Shown here piece after piece: positions 46,023-53,761 of a stretch of 64,000 nt of DNA; position 1 is the stretch's first letter, and the number at the start of each line of letters is the position of its first letter. This DNA is from Devosia sp. RR2S18 (GTDB lineage: Bacteria; Pseudomonadota; Alphaproteobacteria; Rhizobiales; Devosiaceae). A model generated the notes under the pieces. It searched no databases. It worked only from the letters and a program-made list of their open reading frames with translations, and was not told where the DNA came from. Location: positions 2,070,001 to 2,134,000 of the forward strand of contig NZ_CP126539.1 of the NCBI RefSeq assembly GCF_030177755.1, read 5' to 3'. The translations under genes were made by a program, and so were the position numbers.

Positions 46023-48197
46023 ATGGTCGAAGTGGTAAAGCCGGTGGTAGGCGGTGGCCCTAAGAAAGTGCTCTATACCCTGGCCACCATCGGCCGAATG
46101 GGAGTCGGCAAGGCAGCCAAAGCACTGACAGCCAAGAACGCCTGCAAAGCCTGCGCCTATGGCATGGGCGGGCAGCGCGGCGGCATGACCAATGAGCTCG
46201 ATGAGTTTCCCTCGGTCTGCAACAAGTCGGTGCAGGCCCAATCCAGCGACGTGCAGCCTGCAATCCCGCTGCCGATCTTTGATCACCCGCTGACCGACCT
46301 GCAAGAGCTGACCGGCAAAGAAATGGAGCACCTCGGGCGCTTGGGGACGCCGCTGTTCAAACCAGCCAATGCGGACCGGTTCACGCCCGTGTCATGGGAC
46401 TTTGCTCTTGAGCATGCCGCGGGGAAACTGCGGGAGACACAGCCCAGCCGAAGCTTCTTTTATTCCTCCGGCCGTTCCTCCAACGAGGCGGGCTTCGTTT
46501 TTCAACTTCTCGCGCGTGCCTATGGAACAAACAACGTCAACAATTGCTCGTATTACTGCCACCAGGCAACGAGCGAAGGCTTGGCGACCACGATCGGCAA
46601 GGGCACTGCCACAATCGAACTCGAAGACCTCACCGGTGCCGACTTGATCTTCGTGATTGGTGCCAATCCATCCTCAAACCACCCGCGCTTCATACATATG
46701 CTCAAGAACTGTCGCGAGAGCGGCGGGCAGGTGATTGTCATCAATCCGGCCAAGGAACCGGGATTGGTCAAGTTCGCCGTACCAAAGTCGCCCAGTTCGA
46801 TGCTCAAGGGCGGTAGCGATATAGCCTCGGATTACCTGCAGCCCAGGATTGGCTCGGACATCGCTTTGCTTAAGGGACTGGCCAAGGCTGTTCTGGAGTT
46901 GGGCTTGGAGGATCGAACCTTCATCGCAAACCACACCCAGAACTTCGACAGGTTTCTAGCCGATCTGGCGGAGCTCAGCTGGGATGATATCACAGCCACA
47001 TCCGGGCTCGGCCGCGACGAGATCGTCCGGGTCGCCGCAAACTACGGACGTGCGAAGAACGCCGTCTTTGCCTGGGGCATGGGCATGACTCATCACGTGC
47101 ACGGCGTGGAGAACGTGGAGGCAATCGCCAATCTCGCCATGCTGCGCGGCATGCTTGGGCGGCAGTTTGCAGGCCTGCTGCCCCTCCGCGGCCACTCGAA
47201 TGTGCAGGGTATCGGCACCATCGGTGTTAAGCCGGTGCTTGCCAAGGATGTGCTGGCGAAGATGGAAGCAAGCTTCGGCGTGAGCTTTCCGCAAGAGCGC
47301 GGCTACGACACCATGGCCTGTCTCAAGGCGGCCGAGGCCGGCGAGATCGATAGCGCTGTGATCATGGGCGGCAACCTTTGGGGGGCTACGCCCGACACAG
47401 CCTTCGCCACGCGCGCGATGAGCGCCGTCGGTTTCAAGCTGTTTCTCACCACCACGCTCAATATGGGGCATGTGCATGGCCTGGGTGACGGGGAGGTGCT
47501 GATCCTGCCGGTCACTGCGCGAGACGAAGAGTGGCAGCCCACGACGCAGGAGTCGATGTTCAACTATGTGCGCCTCTCCGATGGCGGCATATGTCGGCTG
47601 GAGAATACGCGGCCGGAAAGCTGGATATTGTGCGAAATCGGCCAGCGGTTGCTGCCGCAATCGGCCATCGATTTCAAGGCGTTCAGCGGTCATAGCCGCA
47701 TAAGGGAAGCCATCGCCGCGGTGGTCCCGGGAATGGAAGACCTTGCGGATATCGATGTCGCCAAGCGGGAGTTCCACATCAAGCAGCGGGTCCTGCATAC
47801 GCCCCAATTCGGTACTGCGGACGGCAAGGCCCACTTCGTCGTGACCCCCATGCCAGTCCTGCCACAGGAGCGCCTGACGCTCGCCACCGTGCGGAGCGAA
47901 GGCCAGTTCAACACGATCATCTACGAAGAGAAGGATAGCTATCGCGGCAATGCTGGGCGCCACGCCGTCTTCCTCAATCGCGGTGACATGGAGCGCTTTG
48001 GCGTGGAGGAAGGGCAGAGCATAACAGTCGCGTCGGCGGCAGGTCGCATGCCGGGCGTCGCGACGGCCTTCGATCTCCCTCCCGGCAGTGCCATGGCCTA
48101 TTACCCGGAGGCCAATGTGCTTGTGGGCACCGAAGTTGATCCCCGCAGCAAGACGCCAGCGTTCAAGTCAGTTTCCGTCTGGCTGGAGAGCGCTTAA
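46023..48197 (+). CDS. FdhF/YdeP-type molybdopterin oxidoreductase
   Basis: A cytoplasmic molybdopterin-binding oxidoreductase of 724 aa, related to E. coli YdeP and to formate dehydrogenase H. An N-terminal Cys cluster (CKACAYGMGGQRGGM, residues 41-44; CNKSVQAQ, residue 66) is short of a full four-Cys 4Fe-4S motif. Molybdopterin domains follow: SSGRSSNEAGFVFQLLARAY, NNCSYYCHQATSEGL with a possible Mo ligand Cys, VIGANPSSNHPR, and a C-terminal molydop-binding domain (YRGNAGRHAVFLNRGDMERF). No partner subunits are encoded nearby. YdeP has been linked to acid resistance in E. coli; the substrate here is unknown. Confidence 0.85.
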   Translation: MVEVVKPVVGGGPKKVLYTLATIGRMGVGKAAKALTAKNACKACAYGMGGQRGGMTNELDEFPSVCNKSVQAQSSDVQPAIPLPIFDHPLTDLQELTGKEMEHLGRLGTPLFKPANADRFTPVSWDFALEHAAGKLRETQPSRSFFYSSGRSSNEAGFVFQLLARAYGTNNVNNCSYYCHQATSEGLATTIGKGTATIELEDLTGADLIFVIGANPSSNHPRFIHMLKNCRESGGQVIVINPAKEPGLVKFAVPKSPSSMLKGGSDIASDYLQPRIGSDIALLKGLAKAVLELGLEDRTFIANHTQNFDRFLADLAELSWDDITATSGLGRDEIVRVAANYGRAKNAVFAWGMGMTHHVHGVENVEAIANLAMLRGMLGRQFAGLLPLRGHSNVQGIGTIGVKPVLAKDVLAKMEASFGVSFPQERGYDTMACLKAAEAGEIDSAVIMGGNLWGATPDTAFATRAMSAVGFKLFLTTTLNMGHVHGLGDGEVLILPVTARDEEWQPTTQESMFNYVRLSDGGICRLENTRPESWILCEIGQRLLPQSAIDFKAFSGHSRIREAIAAVVPGMEDLADIDVAKREFHIKQRVLHTPQFGTADGKAHFVVTPMPVLPQERLTLATVRSEGQFNTIIYEEKDSYRGNAGRHAVFLNRGDMERFGVEEGQSITVASAAGRMPGVATAFDLPPGSAMAYYPEANVLVGTEVDPRSKTPAFKSVSVWLESA

Positions 48198-48204
48198 GGC
48201 AGGG

Positions 48205-48975
48205 CTAGCTGACGGAGCCCGGCGGCATTTCCTGACCCGCTAGCGTCGAGACGAAACGCTTGGTGCGCTCCTTCACGGGGGCGACAAAGACCTCACGCGC
48301 GGGACCACTCTCGATGACCTCGCCGCCATCAAGGAAGACCACTTCGCTGGCGATCGTTGCGGCAAGCCGCAGGTCATGCGTCGCCATCAGCATGGTGGTG
48401 CCTTCGCGCGCGAGTTGAGCGAGGACCTCGACCACTTCGACGGCGAGTTCCGGGTCCAGCGCTGAAGTCGGTTCATCACAAAGAAGTACTTTGGGGGAGG
48501 GCGCCAGTGCCCGGGCGATGGCCACGCGCTGCTGCTGCCCGCCCGAAAGATTGGAGGGCCAGGCGTCGGCCTTGGGCGACATGCCCACCTTTTCCAGCAG
48601 CTCTAAAGCGCGAGCACGCGCCTTCTCCCTGGGCCAGCGCAGTACGGTCACGAGGCCTTCCATGACGTTCTCCACAGCAGTCAGATGCGGGAACAGTTGG
48701 AAATTCTGGAACACCATGCCGGTCTTGCGGCGTAAGGCCAGAACTGCCTTGCGATCAGCCTTCGCTCCGGGACGGAACTCCAGCACCGCATCATCGATTT
48801 GGACGCGCCCCGATTGCGGCAGCTCGAGCAGGTTGACGCACCGCAACAACGTGCTCTTGCCGCTGCCGGATGGCCCAATCAGCGCCGTCACGCCACCTTC
48901 GCGGACGGTGACGCTCACTCCGTTGAGAACGCGTACGCCACTAAAGCTCTTCTCGATGTTTTCGAGCGTGATCAT
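48205..48975 (-). CDS. Polar amino-acid ABC transporter ATP-binding protein
   Basis: The ATPase of an amino-acid importer, 256 aa. Walker A GPSGSGKST (about 34-42), Q-loop MVFQNFQLFPHLT, signature LSGGQQQRVAIARAL, Walker B VLLCDEPTSALDPE and switch His MATHDLR are complete. The short length without a TOBE domain fits the HisP/GlnQ group. Its start overlaps the permease stop by ATGA (48972-48975). It ends 7 bp from the convergent molybdopterin gene. Confidence 0.93.
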   Translation of the reverse strand: MITLENIEKSFSGVRVLNGVSVTVREGGVTALIGPSGSGKSTLLRCVNLLELPQSGRVQIDDAVLEFRPGAKADRKAVLALRRKTGMVFQNFQLFPHLTAVENVMEGLVTVLRWPREKARARALELLEKVGMSPKADAWPSNLSGGQQQRVAIARALAPSPKVLLCDEPTSALDPELAVEVVEVLAQLAREGTTMLMATHDLRLAATIASEVVFLDGGEVIESGPAREVFVAPVKERTKRFVSTLAGQEMPPGSVS

Positions 48976-49652
48976 GACGAGGCCTCGATATAGCCGCCAT
49001 AGCGCGACAGGCGCTTCTCAAGCCTGCCTTGCAGCCCCGATAGCACTGAACTCACCACAAGGTAGATCAGTGCGACCTCGATATAGAGGATCAGCGGCTC
49101 ATAGGTGGTGGCCACGATCCGCTGCCCCGCACGAAAGAGCTCCGGCACCGTAATGGCGGCGGCAAGGGATGTGTCCTTCACCAGGGAAATGAACGTATTC
49201 GACAGCGGCGGCACGGCGATGCGGCTGGCCTGGGGCAGGATCGTGCGGCGCATAGCCTGCGGCCACGTCATGCCGATCGAATAGGATGCCTCCCATTGCC
49301 CTTTTGGCACCGAGCTCAGCACGGCGCGGATGATCTCGGAGGAATAGGCGCCCACATTCAGCGTGAAGCCGATCAGGGCCGCCGGAAAGGCATCCAGCAC
49401 GATCCCCAAGCTCGGCAGGCCATAAAAGATCAGGAAGAGCTGCACCAGCAGCGGCGTGCCGCGGATGATCCAGACATAGAACCGCACAATGGCCGCGAGC
49501 GGAGCGGGTGCAAAGAGCCGTGTCAGCGCGGCGAAAAAGCCGAGGCCTAGGCCGAGCACAAACGAAAGCAGGGTCAGCGGCACGGTGAAGACGAGACAGG
49601 CCCACAGCAAGGAGGGCAGAGACTCGATCATCAGGGAAAGCCAGTGGGGCAT
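48972..49652 (-). CDS. Polar amino-acid ABC transporter permease
   Basis: A 226-aa inner-membrane permease of the HisM/GlnP type with about five transmembrane segments. Typical stretches are IIRGTPLLVQLFLIFYGLPSLGI, the EAA loop WEASYSIGMTWPQAMRRTILPQASR (about 120-145) and NTFISLVKDTSLAAAITVPEL. It is probably a homodimer with the ATPase. It lies 77 bp after the binding-protein gene, with a strong terminator-like hairpin between them. Confidence 0.93.
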   Translation of the reverse strand: MPHWLSLMIESLPSLLWACLVFTVPLTLLSFVLGLGLGFFAALTRLFAPAPLAAIVRFYVWIIRGTPLLVQLFLIFYGLPSLGIVLDAFPAALIGFTLNVGAYSSEIIRAVLSSVPKGQWEASYSIGMTWPQAMRRTILPQASRIAVPPLSNTFISLVKDTSLAAAITVPELFRAGQRIVATTYEPLILYIEVALIYLVVSSVLSGLQGRLEKRLSRYGGYIEASS

Positions 49653-49665
49653 CGCGCGCTTTCGT

Positions 49666-49706
49666 CAGGTCAATAAAAAGGATCGGCCGAGGTCTCGGCC
49701 GATCCT
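49666..49706 (-). terminator. Terminator-like hairpin inside the amino-acid ABC operon
   Basis: A perfect 13-bp stem (AGGATCGGCCGAG/CTCGGCCGATCCT, loop of 2) is followed on the minus strand by TTTTTATTG. It lies between the binding-protein stop (49730) and the permease start (49652). Partial termination would give more binding protein than membrane subunits. Confidence 0.8.
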
Positions 49707-49729
49707 GCAGTCGAGTTGTTCAGATGAGC

Positions 49730-50503
49730 TTACTGGGAAACGTCTTCCCCGAAGTACCGCTCCGAGATGTCGGCATAGGTGCCATCTTCCTTGATCTCTG
49801 CCAAGGCTTCGTTGATCGCCTCGAGCAGTTCGGGCTTGCCCTTGGCGAGCAGGACACCAGAGAAGTCTGCATCCTCCTGCGTTGCGGCGATCTTGACGCC
49901 GGCATCGGGCTGCTGCTTGCGGAAATCATAGAACGAGAGGCTATCGTTGATGGTGGCGTCGGCGCGGCCCTGCAGCACCAGCGCGATCGACTGGTCGAAG
50001 CCCTCGGTCGGCACAACCTCGGCCCCATATTCCTGGGCCATCTTGCCGTAATTGCTGGTCAGCGTCTGTGCAGCACGCGTGCCGGCGAGGTCCTCGAAGC
50101 TTTCGATGTCCTGATTGTCTTCGCGCACGACCAGGGCAGCCTTGGAGGCGATATAGGGCTCGGAGAAGTCGTACTTGGCCTGGCGTTCCTCGTTGATGCC
50201 GACCTGGTTGATCACGACGTCATAACGGTTGGCGTCGACACCGGCGATCAGTCCGTCCCACGGACCTTCGACGAACTCAGCCTCAACCCCGATGCGCTCG
50301 GCGATCTCGCGGCCGATCTCCACATCGAAGCCGACAAGAGCGCCGGTGCTGTCGTGATAGGTGAATGGCGCATAGGTGCCTTCGGTGCCGATCCGCAGCA
50401 CGCCTGCGTCTTGAACCGTCTCAAGCGCCGACTGCGCGAGGGTCGGCGTCGCCAGGGCAAGGTTCAGGAGGCCGAGAGCGAGCAGTGACTTTCCGAGCTT
50501 CAT
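49730..50503 (-). CDS. Amino-acid (cystine-like) ABC transporter substrate-binding protein
   Basis: A periplasmic family-3 solute-binding protein of 257 aa. The signal peptide (LLALGLLNLALATPTLAQ) is followed by VLRIGTEGTYAPFTYHDSTG, GFDVEIGREIAERIG and EGPWDGLIAGVDANRYDVVINQVGI, then a C-terminal lobe ending DGTYADISERYFGEDVS. The order and motifs resemble cystine-binding FliY/TcyJ proteins, so cystine or a similar polar amino acid is likely but unproven. It is the first gene of a three-gene importer operon on the minus strand. Confidence 0.9.
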   Translation of the reverse strand: MKLGKSLLALGLLNLALATPTLAQSALETVQDAGVLRIGTEGTYAPFTYHDSTGALVGFDVEIGREIAERIGVEAEFVEGPWDGLIAGVDANRYDVVINQVGINEERQAKYDFSEPYIASKAALVVREDNQDIESFEDLAGTRAAQTLTSNYGKMAQEYGAEVVPTEGFDQSIALVLQGRADATINDSLSFYDFRKQQPDAGVKIAATQEDADFSGVLLAKGKPELLEAINEALAEIKEDGTYADISERYFGEDVSQ

Positions 50504-50791
50504 TTGTTTCTCCGTATCGGTTCGGCTGACCGCCGATTGTTGCGCCAGAACCTGCGCTTCCGCAGCGTCGGTTTCAATCGGCTGGGAAAGTGTTTCCTCC
50601 AGCAGCGAGTTCCTGCACGTGCATGCCTATTTAGCTTTCCATTCGAGACGGCTTTTACGCGGGTTGAGGAGTTCGAAGCAAAAAACCACCTCGGTGATCC
50701 GGCAATCCACCTGCGCTCTGGCCCCTCACCGACGGGTTGATCCGGGACAGCGCCTTCGCTACATGGGGCGCAACCGAAGAGGACAAGTCCA

Positions 50792-51917
50792 TTGCGTGCG
50801 GAAATCGAAAAGACCGTCGCCGAAATCGAGCAGGTTCTGACCCTGCTGAGGAGGCATCTTTGACTGGGATACTGCTGAACTCCGTCTCGATGCGCTGACA
50901 GCGCAAACCGAATCTCCCGACTTCTGGAACGATCCGGAGAAAGCGCGCCAGGCCATGCGTGAGCGCGACGAGCTGGACGTCGCCGTTAAGTCGGTGCGCG
51001 AACTTGAAGCGGGCATCCGCGACAATGTCGAACTGATCGAACTGGGCGACGCCGAAGGCGACGCCGAAGTCGTCAAGGACGCCGAAGCAGCGCTTGTCGA
51101 ACTCAAGGCAACCGCCCGGCGGCGGCAGATCGAAACTCTTCTCTCCGGAGAAGTCGACAGCAACGACTGTTACGTCGAAATCCACTCCGGTGCCGGTGGC
51201 ACCGAGAGCCAGGATTGGGCGAACATGCTCCTGCGCATGTATACGCGTTGGGCTGAACGCCGGAAGATGAAGGTCGAGACCATCGAAATGCACGATGGTG
51301 AAGAAGCTGGTATCAAGTCCGCGACCATCCAGATCAAGGGTCACAATGCCTATGGCTGGTTAAAGACCGAAAGCGGTGTTCACCGTCTCGTGCGCATCAG
51401 TCCCTACGACTCGGCTGCGCGCCGTCACACCAGCTTTTCCAGTGTCTGGGTTTATCCGGTGGTCGATGAAACCATCGACATCCAGATCAACGAAAGTGAT
51501 CTCAAGGTCGACACCTACCGCGCGTCCGGTGCTGGTGGTCAGCACGTGAATACGACCGACTCCGCCATCCGTATAACTCACGTGCCCTCTGGCATCATTG
51601 TCGCCTGTCAGGCCGAGCGGAGCCAGCACAAGAACCGCGCCACGGCCATGAACATGCTGCGGGCTCGTCTATATGAGATGGAGTTGCAGAAGCGGGAAGA
51701 AGCGGCCAACGCACAGGCGGCCAGCAAGACCGATATCGGCTGGGGGCACCAGATCCGATCCTATGTTTTGCAGCCCTATCAGATGGTCAAGGACCTGCGG
51801 ACAGGCGTCGAGAGCGGCCAGCCCGCGGTGGTGCTCGATGGCGACCTAGACGCTTTCATGGAATCGGCTCTGGCCCAGCGCGTCGGCGCGGCGACAGATA
51901 CAGGCGCGGACGACTAG
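50792..51917 (+). CDS. prfB: Peptide chain release factor 2 with programmed +1 frameshift
   Basis: It recognises UGA/UAA and triggers peptide release on the ribosome. The gene needs a +1 shift: the first 23 codons (TTG start at 50792, after GAGGA) end in CTT TGA at 50858-50863, and the rest continues from GAC at 50862. An SD-like AGGAGG (50849-50854) sits just before the slippery CTT, the classic autoregulatory arrangement where low RF2 favours the shift. Total 374 aa. The catalytic GGQ is in [15 protein letters not shown]. The start is TTG, as no ATG is in frame nearby. Confidence 0.95.
50849..50864 (+). promoter_or_regulatory. prfB programmed frameshift site
   Basis: AGGAGG, three bases, then CTT TGA C. 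The internal SD pairs with 16S rRNA to push the ribosome +1 at the in-frame UGA, which RF2 itself reads. It matches the arrangement known from most bacteria. Confidence 0.93.
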
Positions 51918-51923
51918 CGACCG

Positions 51924-53060
51924 CTACCCCAGCCAGGCGATCAGGCGTTTACCGGCCTCGAGAAACTTCTTGGGATCGATTGCAGTGTCAGAGCGACGGA
52001 CTTCGAAATGGAGGTGGGGGCCGGTGGACCGACCGGTCGACCCCACTTTGGCGATCGGAGTTCCAGTGTTGACCTGCTGTCCCTTGTCGCTGAGGAAAGC
52101 CGACAGGTGCGCATAGCGCGTTACCAAGCCGTTCGCGTGTGTCACCTCAACGATATTGCCATACCCGCTGCGTCGCCCCACGTAAGTCACGATGCCTTTG
52201 CCAGCACTGAGGACCGTAGTCCCGTTCGGTGCAGCGAAGTCGAGTCCGGAGTGGAAGGCCCGGCCGCCCGTGAAGGGGTCCTTGCGATTGCCGAAATTTG
52301 AGCTCTGCCGAAAATTGCCGGCAATGGGCATATGGATCGGTGCGCCATCGATGCTCTCGCGCGCCGCCTTGTAGCGGGCGAGGGCGGCCATCACGGCATT
52401 GGCATCCTCAACCATTGGCGAGGTATCGGCACCAGATGTTGGTGTGAGCAGCGGGCCACCCATGCTGGTTTGGTCGTCTGGAAGCGACACCGGGATGCCA
52501 AGCTGCGTCAGTTCGGCGACGATGTCGTCGGTCCGCTGGGTGGCTGCTTCGGCAATTGCGGTCATGGCGTGCTGGGTTTCACCCATCATTTGGGCGATCG
52601 CCGCTGATGTGGAGTTTATGTCGGGATTGCCGCTCGGCCGCAGCGCGAGCCGAAGACTATTCGGCTCGCTGAGGTCGCCTGTTGCAACCGCACCGATTCC
52701 GAGTTCCCCAGCCTTGTCCACAAGGGCGCGAACGAGCTGGTGCTGTTCCAAGAGCACCTCTTGCTGCTGCGATAGCTCCTGCAACTGCAGGTTTATATCG
52801 CCGGCCTGTGCATAGCTGCGCGATTGGAGGCGATCAATCTCGACCCGCAGCTGCGCGATTCTGTCCTCATAGGCCTCGACGACCTGCTCGCTCTGGCGAT
52901 TGAGGAGGCGGGAGATATCTGGTGCGAGGAGAAAAGCCGTGCCCAGCATGGCATTGCCTGCAAGGAGCAGCGCGAACATGCTGTAGAATAGCGCCGGGTG
53001 CACACCGTGTCGGGCGGCTGGAGCAGAAGCGGCAACACCAAAACCGGCCTGGTTGCGCAT
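51924..53060 (-). CDS. M23-family peptidase with coiled coil (murein hydrolase or activator-like)
   Basis: A membrane-anchored periplasmic protein of 378 aa. An N-terminal helix (ALFYSMFALLLAGNAMLGTAFLL, about 24-46) is followed by a coiled coil (about 60-115, QVVEAYEDRIAQLRVEIDRL and Gln-rich heptads) and a C-terminal LytM/M23 domain with zinc ligands in HSGLDFAAP, RYAHLS and HLHFEV. Metal ligands appear complete, so it may be an active endopeptidase. It ends 6 bp from the convergent prfB stop. Confidence 0.9.
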   Translation of the reverse strand: MRNQAGFGVAASAPAARHGVHPALFYSMFALLLAGNAMLGTAFLLAPDISRLLNRQSEQVVEAYEDRIAQLRVEIDRLQSRSYAQAGDINLQLQELSQQQEVLLEQHQLVRALVDKAGELGIGAVATGDLSEPNSLRLALRPSGNPDINSTSAAIAQMMGETQHAMTAIAEAATQRTDDIVAELTQLGIPVSLPDDQTSMGGPLLTPTSGADTSPMVEDANAVMAALARYKAARESIDGAPIHMPIAGNFRQSSNFGNRKDPFTGGRAFHSGLDFAAPNGTTVLSAGKGIVTYVGRRSGYGNIVEVTHANGLVTRYAHLSAFLSDKGQQVNTGTPIAKVGSTGRSTGPHLHFEVRRSDTAIDPKKFLEAGKRLIAWLG

Positions 53061-53126
53061 CCCTCACTCTCCAACGCGAAACAACAACATAGTGAGCAGA
53101 CAATGAGCGAGTTTGGTTAATAAAGC

Positions 53127-53612
53127 CTATGAGCCGTGCTCGGCTTGGTGCGCCGTAGCTCTCTCCAGCATTATTTCGGCGTGACCCCGTATCCGGGTGG
53201 CTCGTACGATGCTGGCAATTCGCCCCTCCCGATCAATGAGGAAGGAGGTGCGAACGAGGCCCATGAATTCACGACCATAGAGCTTCTTCATCTGCCAAAG
53301 ACCAAACGCCTTGATCGCGACAAGGTCCGGATCACTGGCGAGCGGAACGGTGAGGCCATGCTTGCTTCGAAACTTGCGATGACTTTCAACCGTGTCGGGC
53401 GAGATCCCGACCAAACGGGCGCCCAAGGCCGTGAACTGTGGAAGTAGGGCCGAGAACTCCTGATTTTCCTGCGTGCAGCCCTCTGTGTCGTCCTGCGGAT
53501 AGAAAAACAGCACTACGGGAGTACCCCGCAGGGCGGAGAGCTTGCAGACGCCGCCCTCATCAAGAGGCAGTTCGAAATCAGGGGCGAGGTCGCCCTCCTT
53601 GAGGTCTGTCAA
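53127..53612 (-). CDS. bcp: Bcp/PrxQ-type peroxiredoxin (thiol peroxidase)
   Basis: It reduces hydroperoxides in the cytoplasm using a thiol. With the TTG start at 53612 the product is 161 aa, close to the family's 155. The peroxidatic Cys46 is in FYPQDDTEGCTQENQEF. The resolving Cys found five residues later in many Bcp proteins is absent (Glu), which indicates a 1-Cys mechanism. The TTG follows GGAGAGG; GTG codons 4-5 positions earlier and an ATG at 53774 are alternatives, but the ATG adds an unrelated 54-residue extension. It is transcribed towards the M23 gene, 66 bp away. Confidence 0.87.
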   Translation of the reverse strand: MTDLKEGDLAPDFELPLDEGGVCKLSALRGTPVVLFFYPQDDTEGCTQENQEFSALLPQFTALGARLVGISPDTVESHRKFRSKHGLTVPLASDPDLVAIKAFGLWQMKKLYGREFMGLVRTSFLIDREGRIASIVRATRIRGHAEIMLERATAHQAEHGS

Positions 53613-53761
53613 CCGCCTCTCCACCACTAGGTTGTTGCTCCACGATGTTGTGGGCTGTTGGTGCCATATTCCAGCCGGTATCATTGGGCAAGGGACCGCT
53701 TTCTGCGGTTGATTCTTGGCACCTGCCTCTCGAATGCCAGCAGTGCCCCCATTGGAACGAA

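Noticed and set aside
46956..47963. Long antisense frame of 335 aa opposite the molybdopterin gene
   Set aside because: It is a high-GC shadow of a gene with clear family motifs. Similar antisense frames at 7627-8661, 33457-34506, 55202-56395 and 60719-61924 were rejected for the same reason.
50955..51917. prfB as a truncated gene or pseudogene with premature stop
   Set aside because: The upstream frame carries the family N-terminus and joins through the AGGAGG/CTT TGA C frameshift site, so the stop is regulatory.
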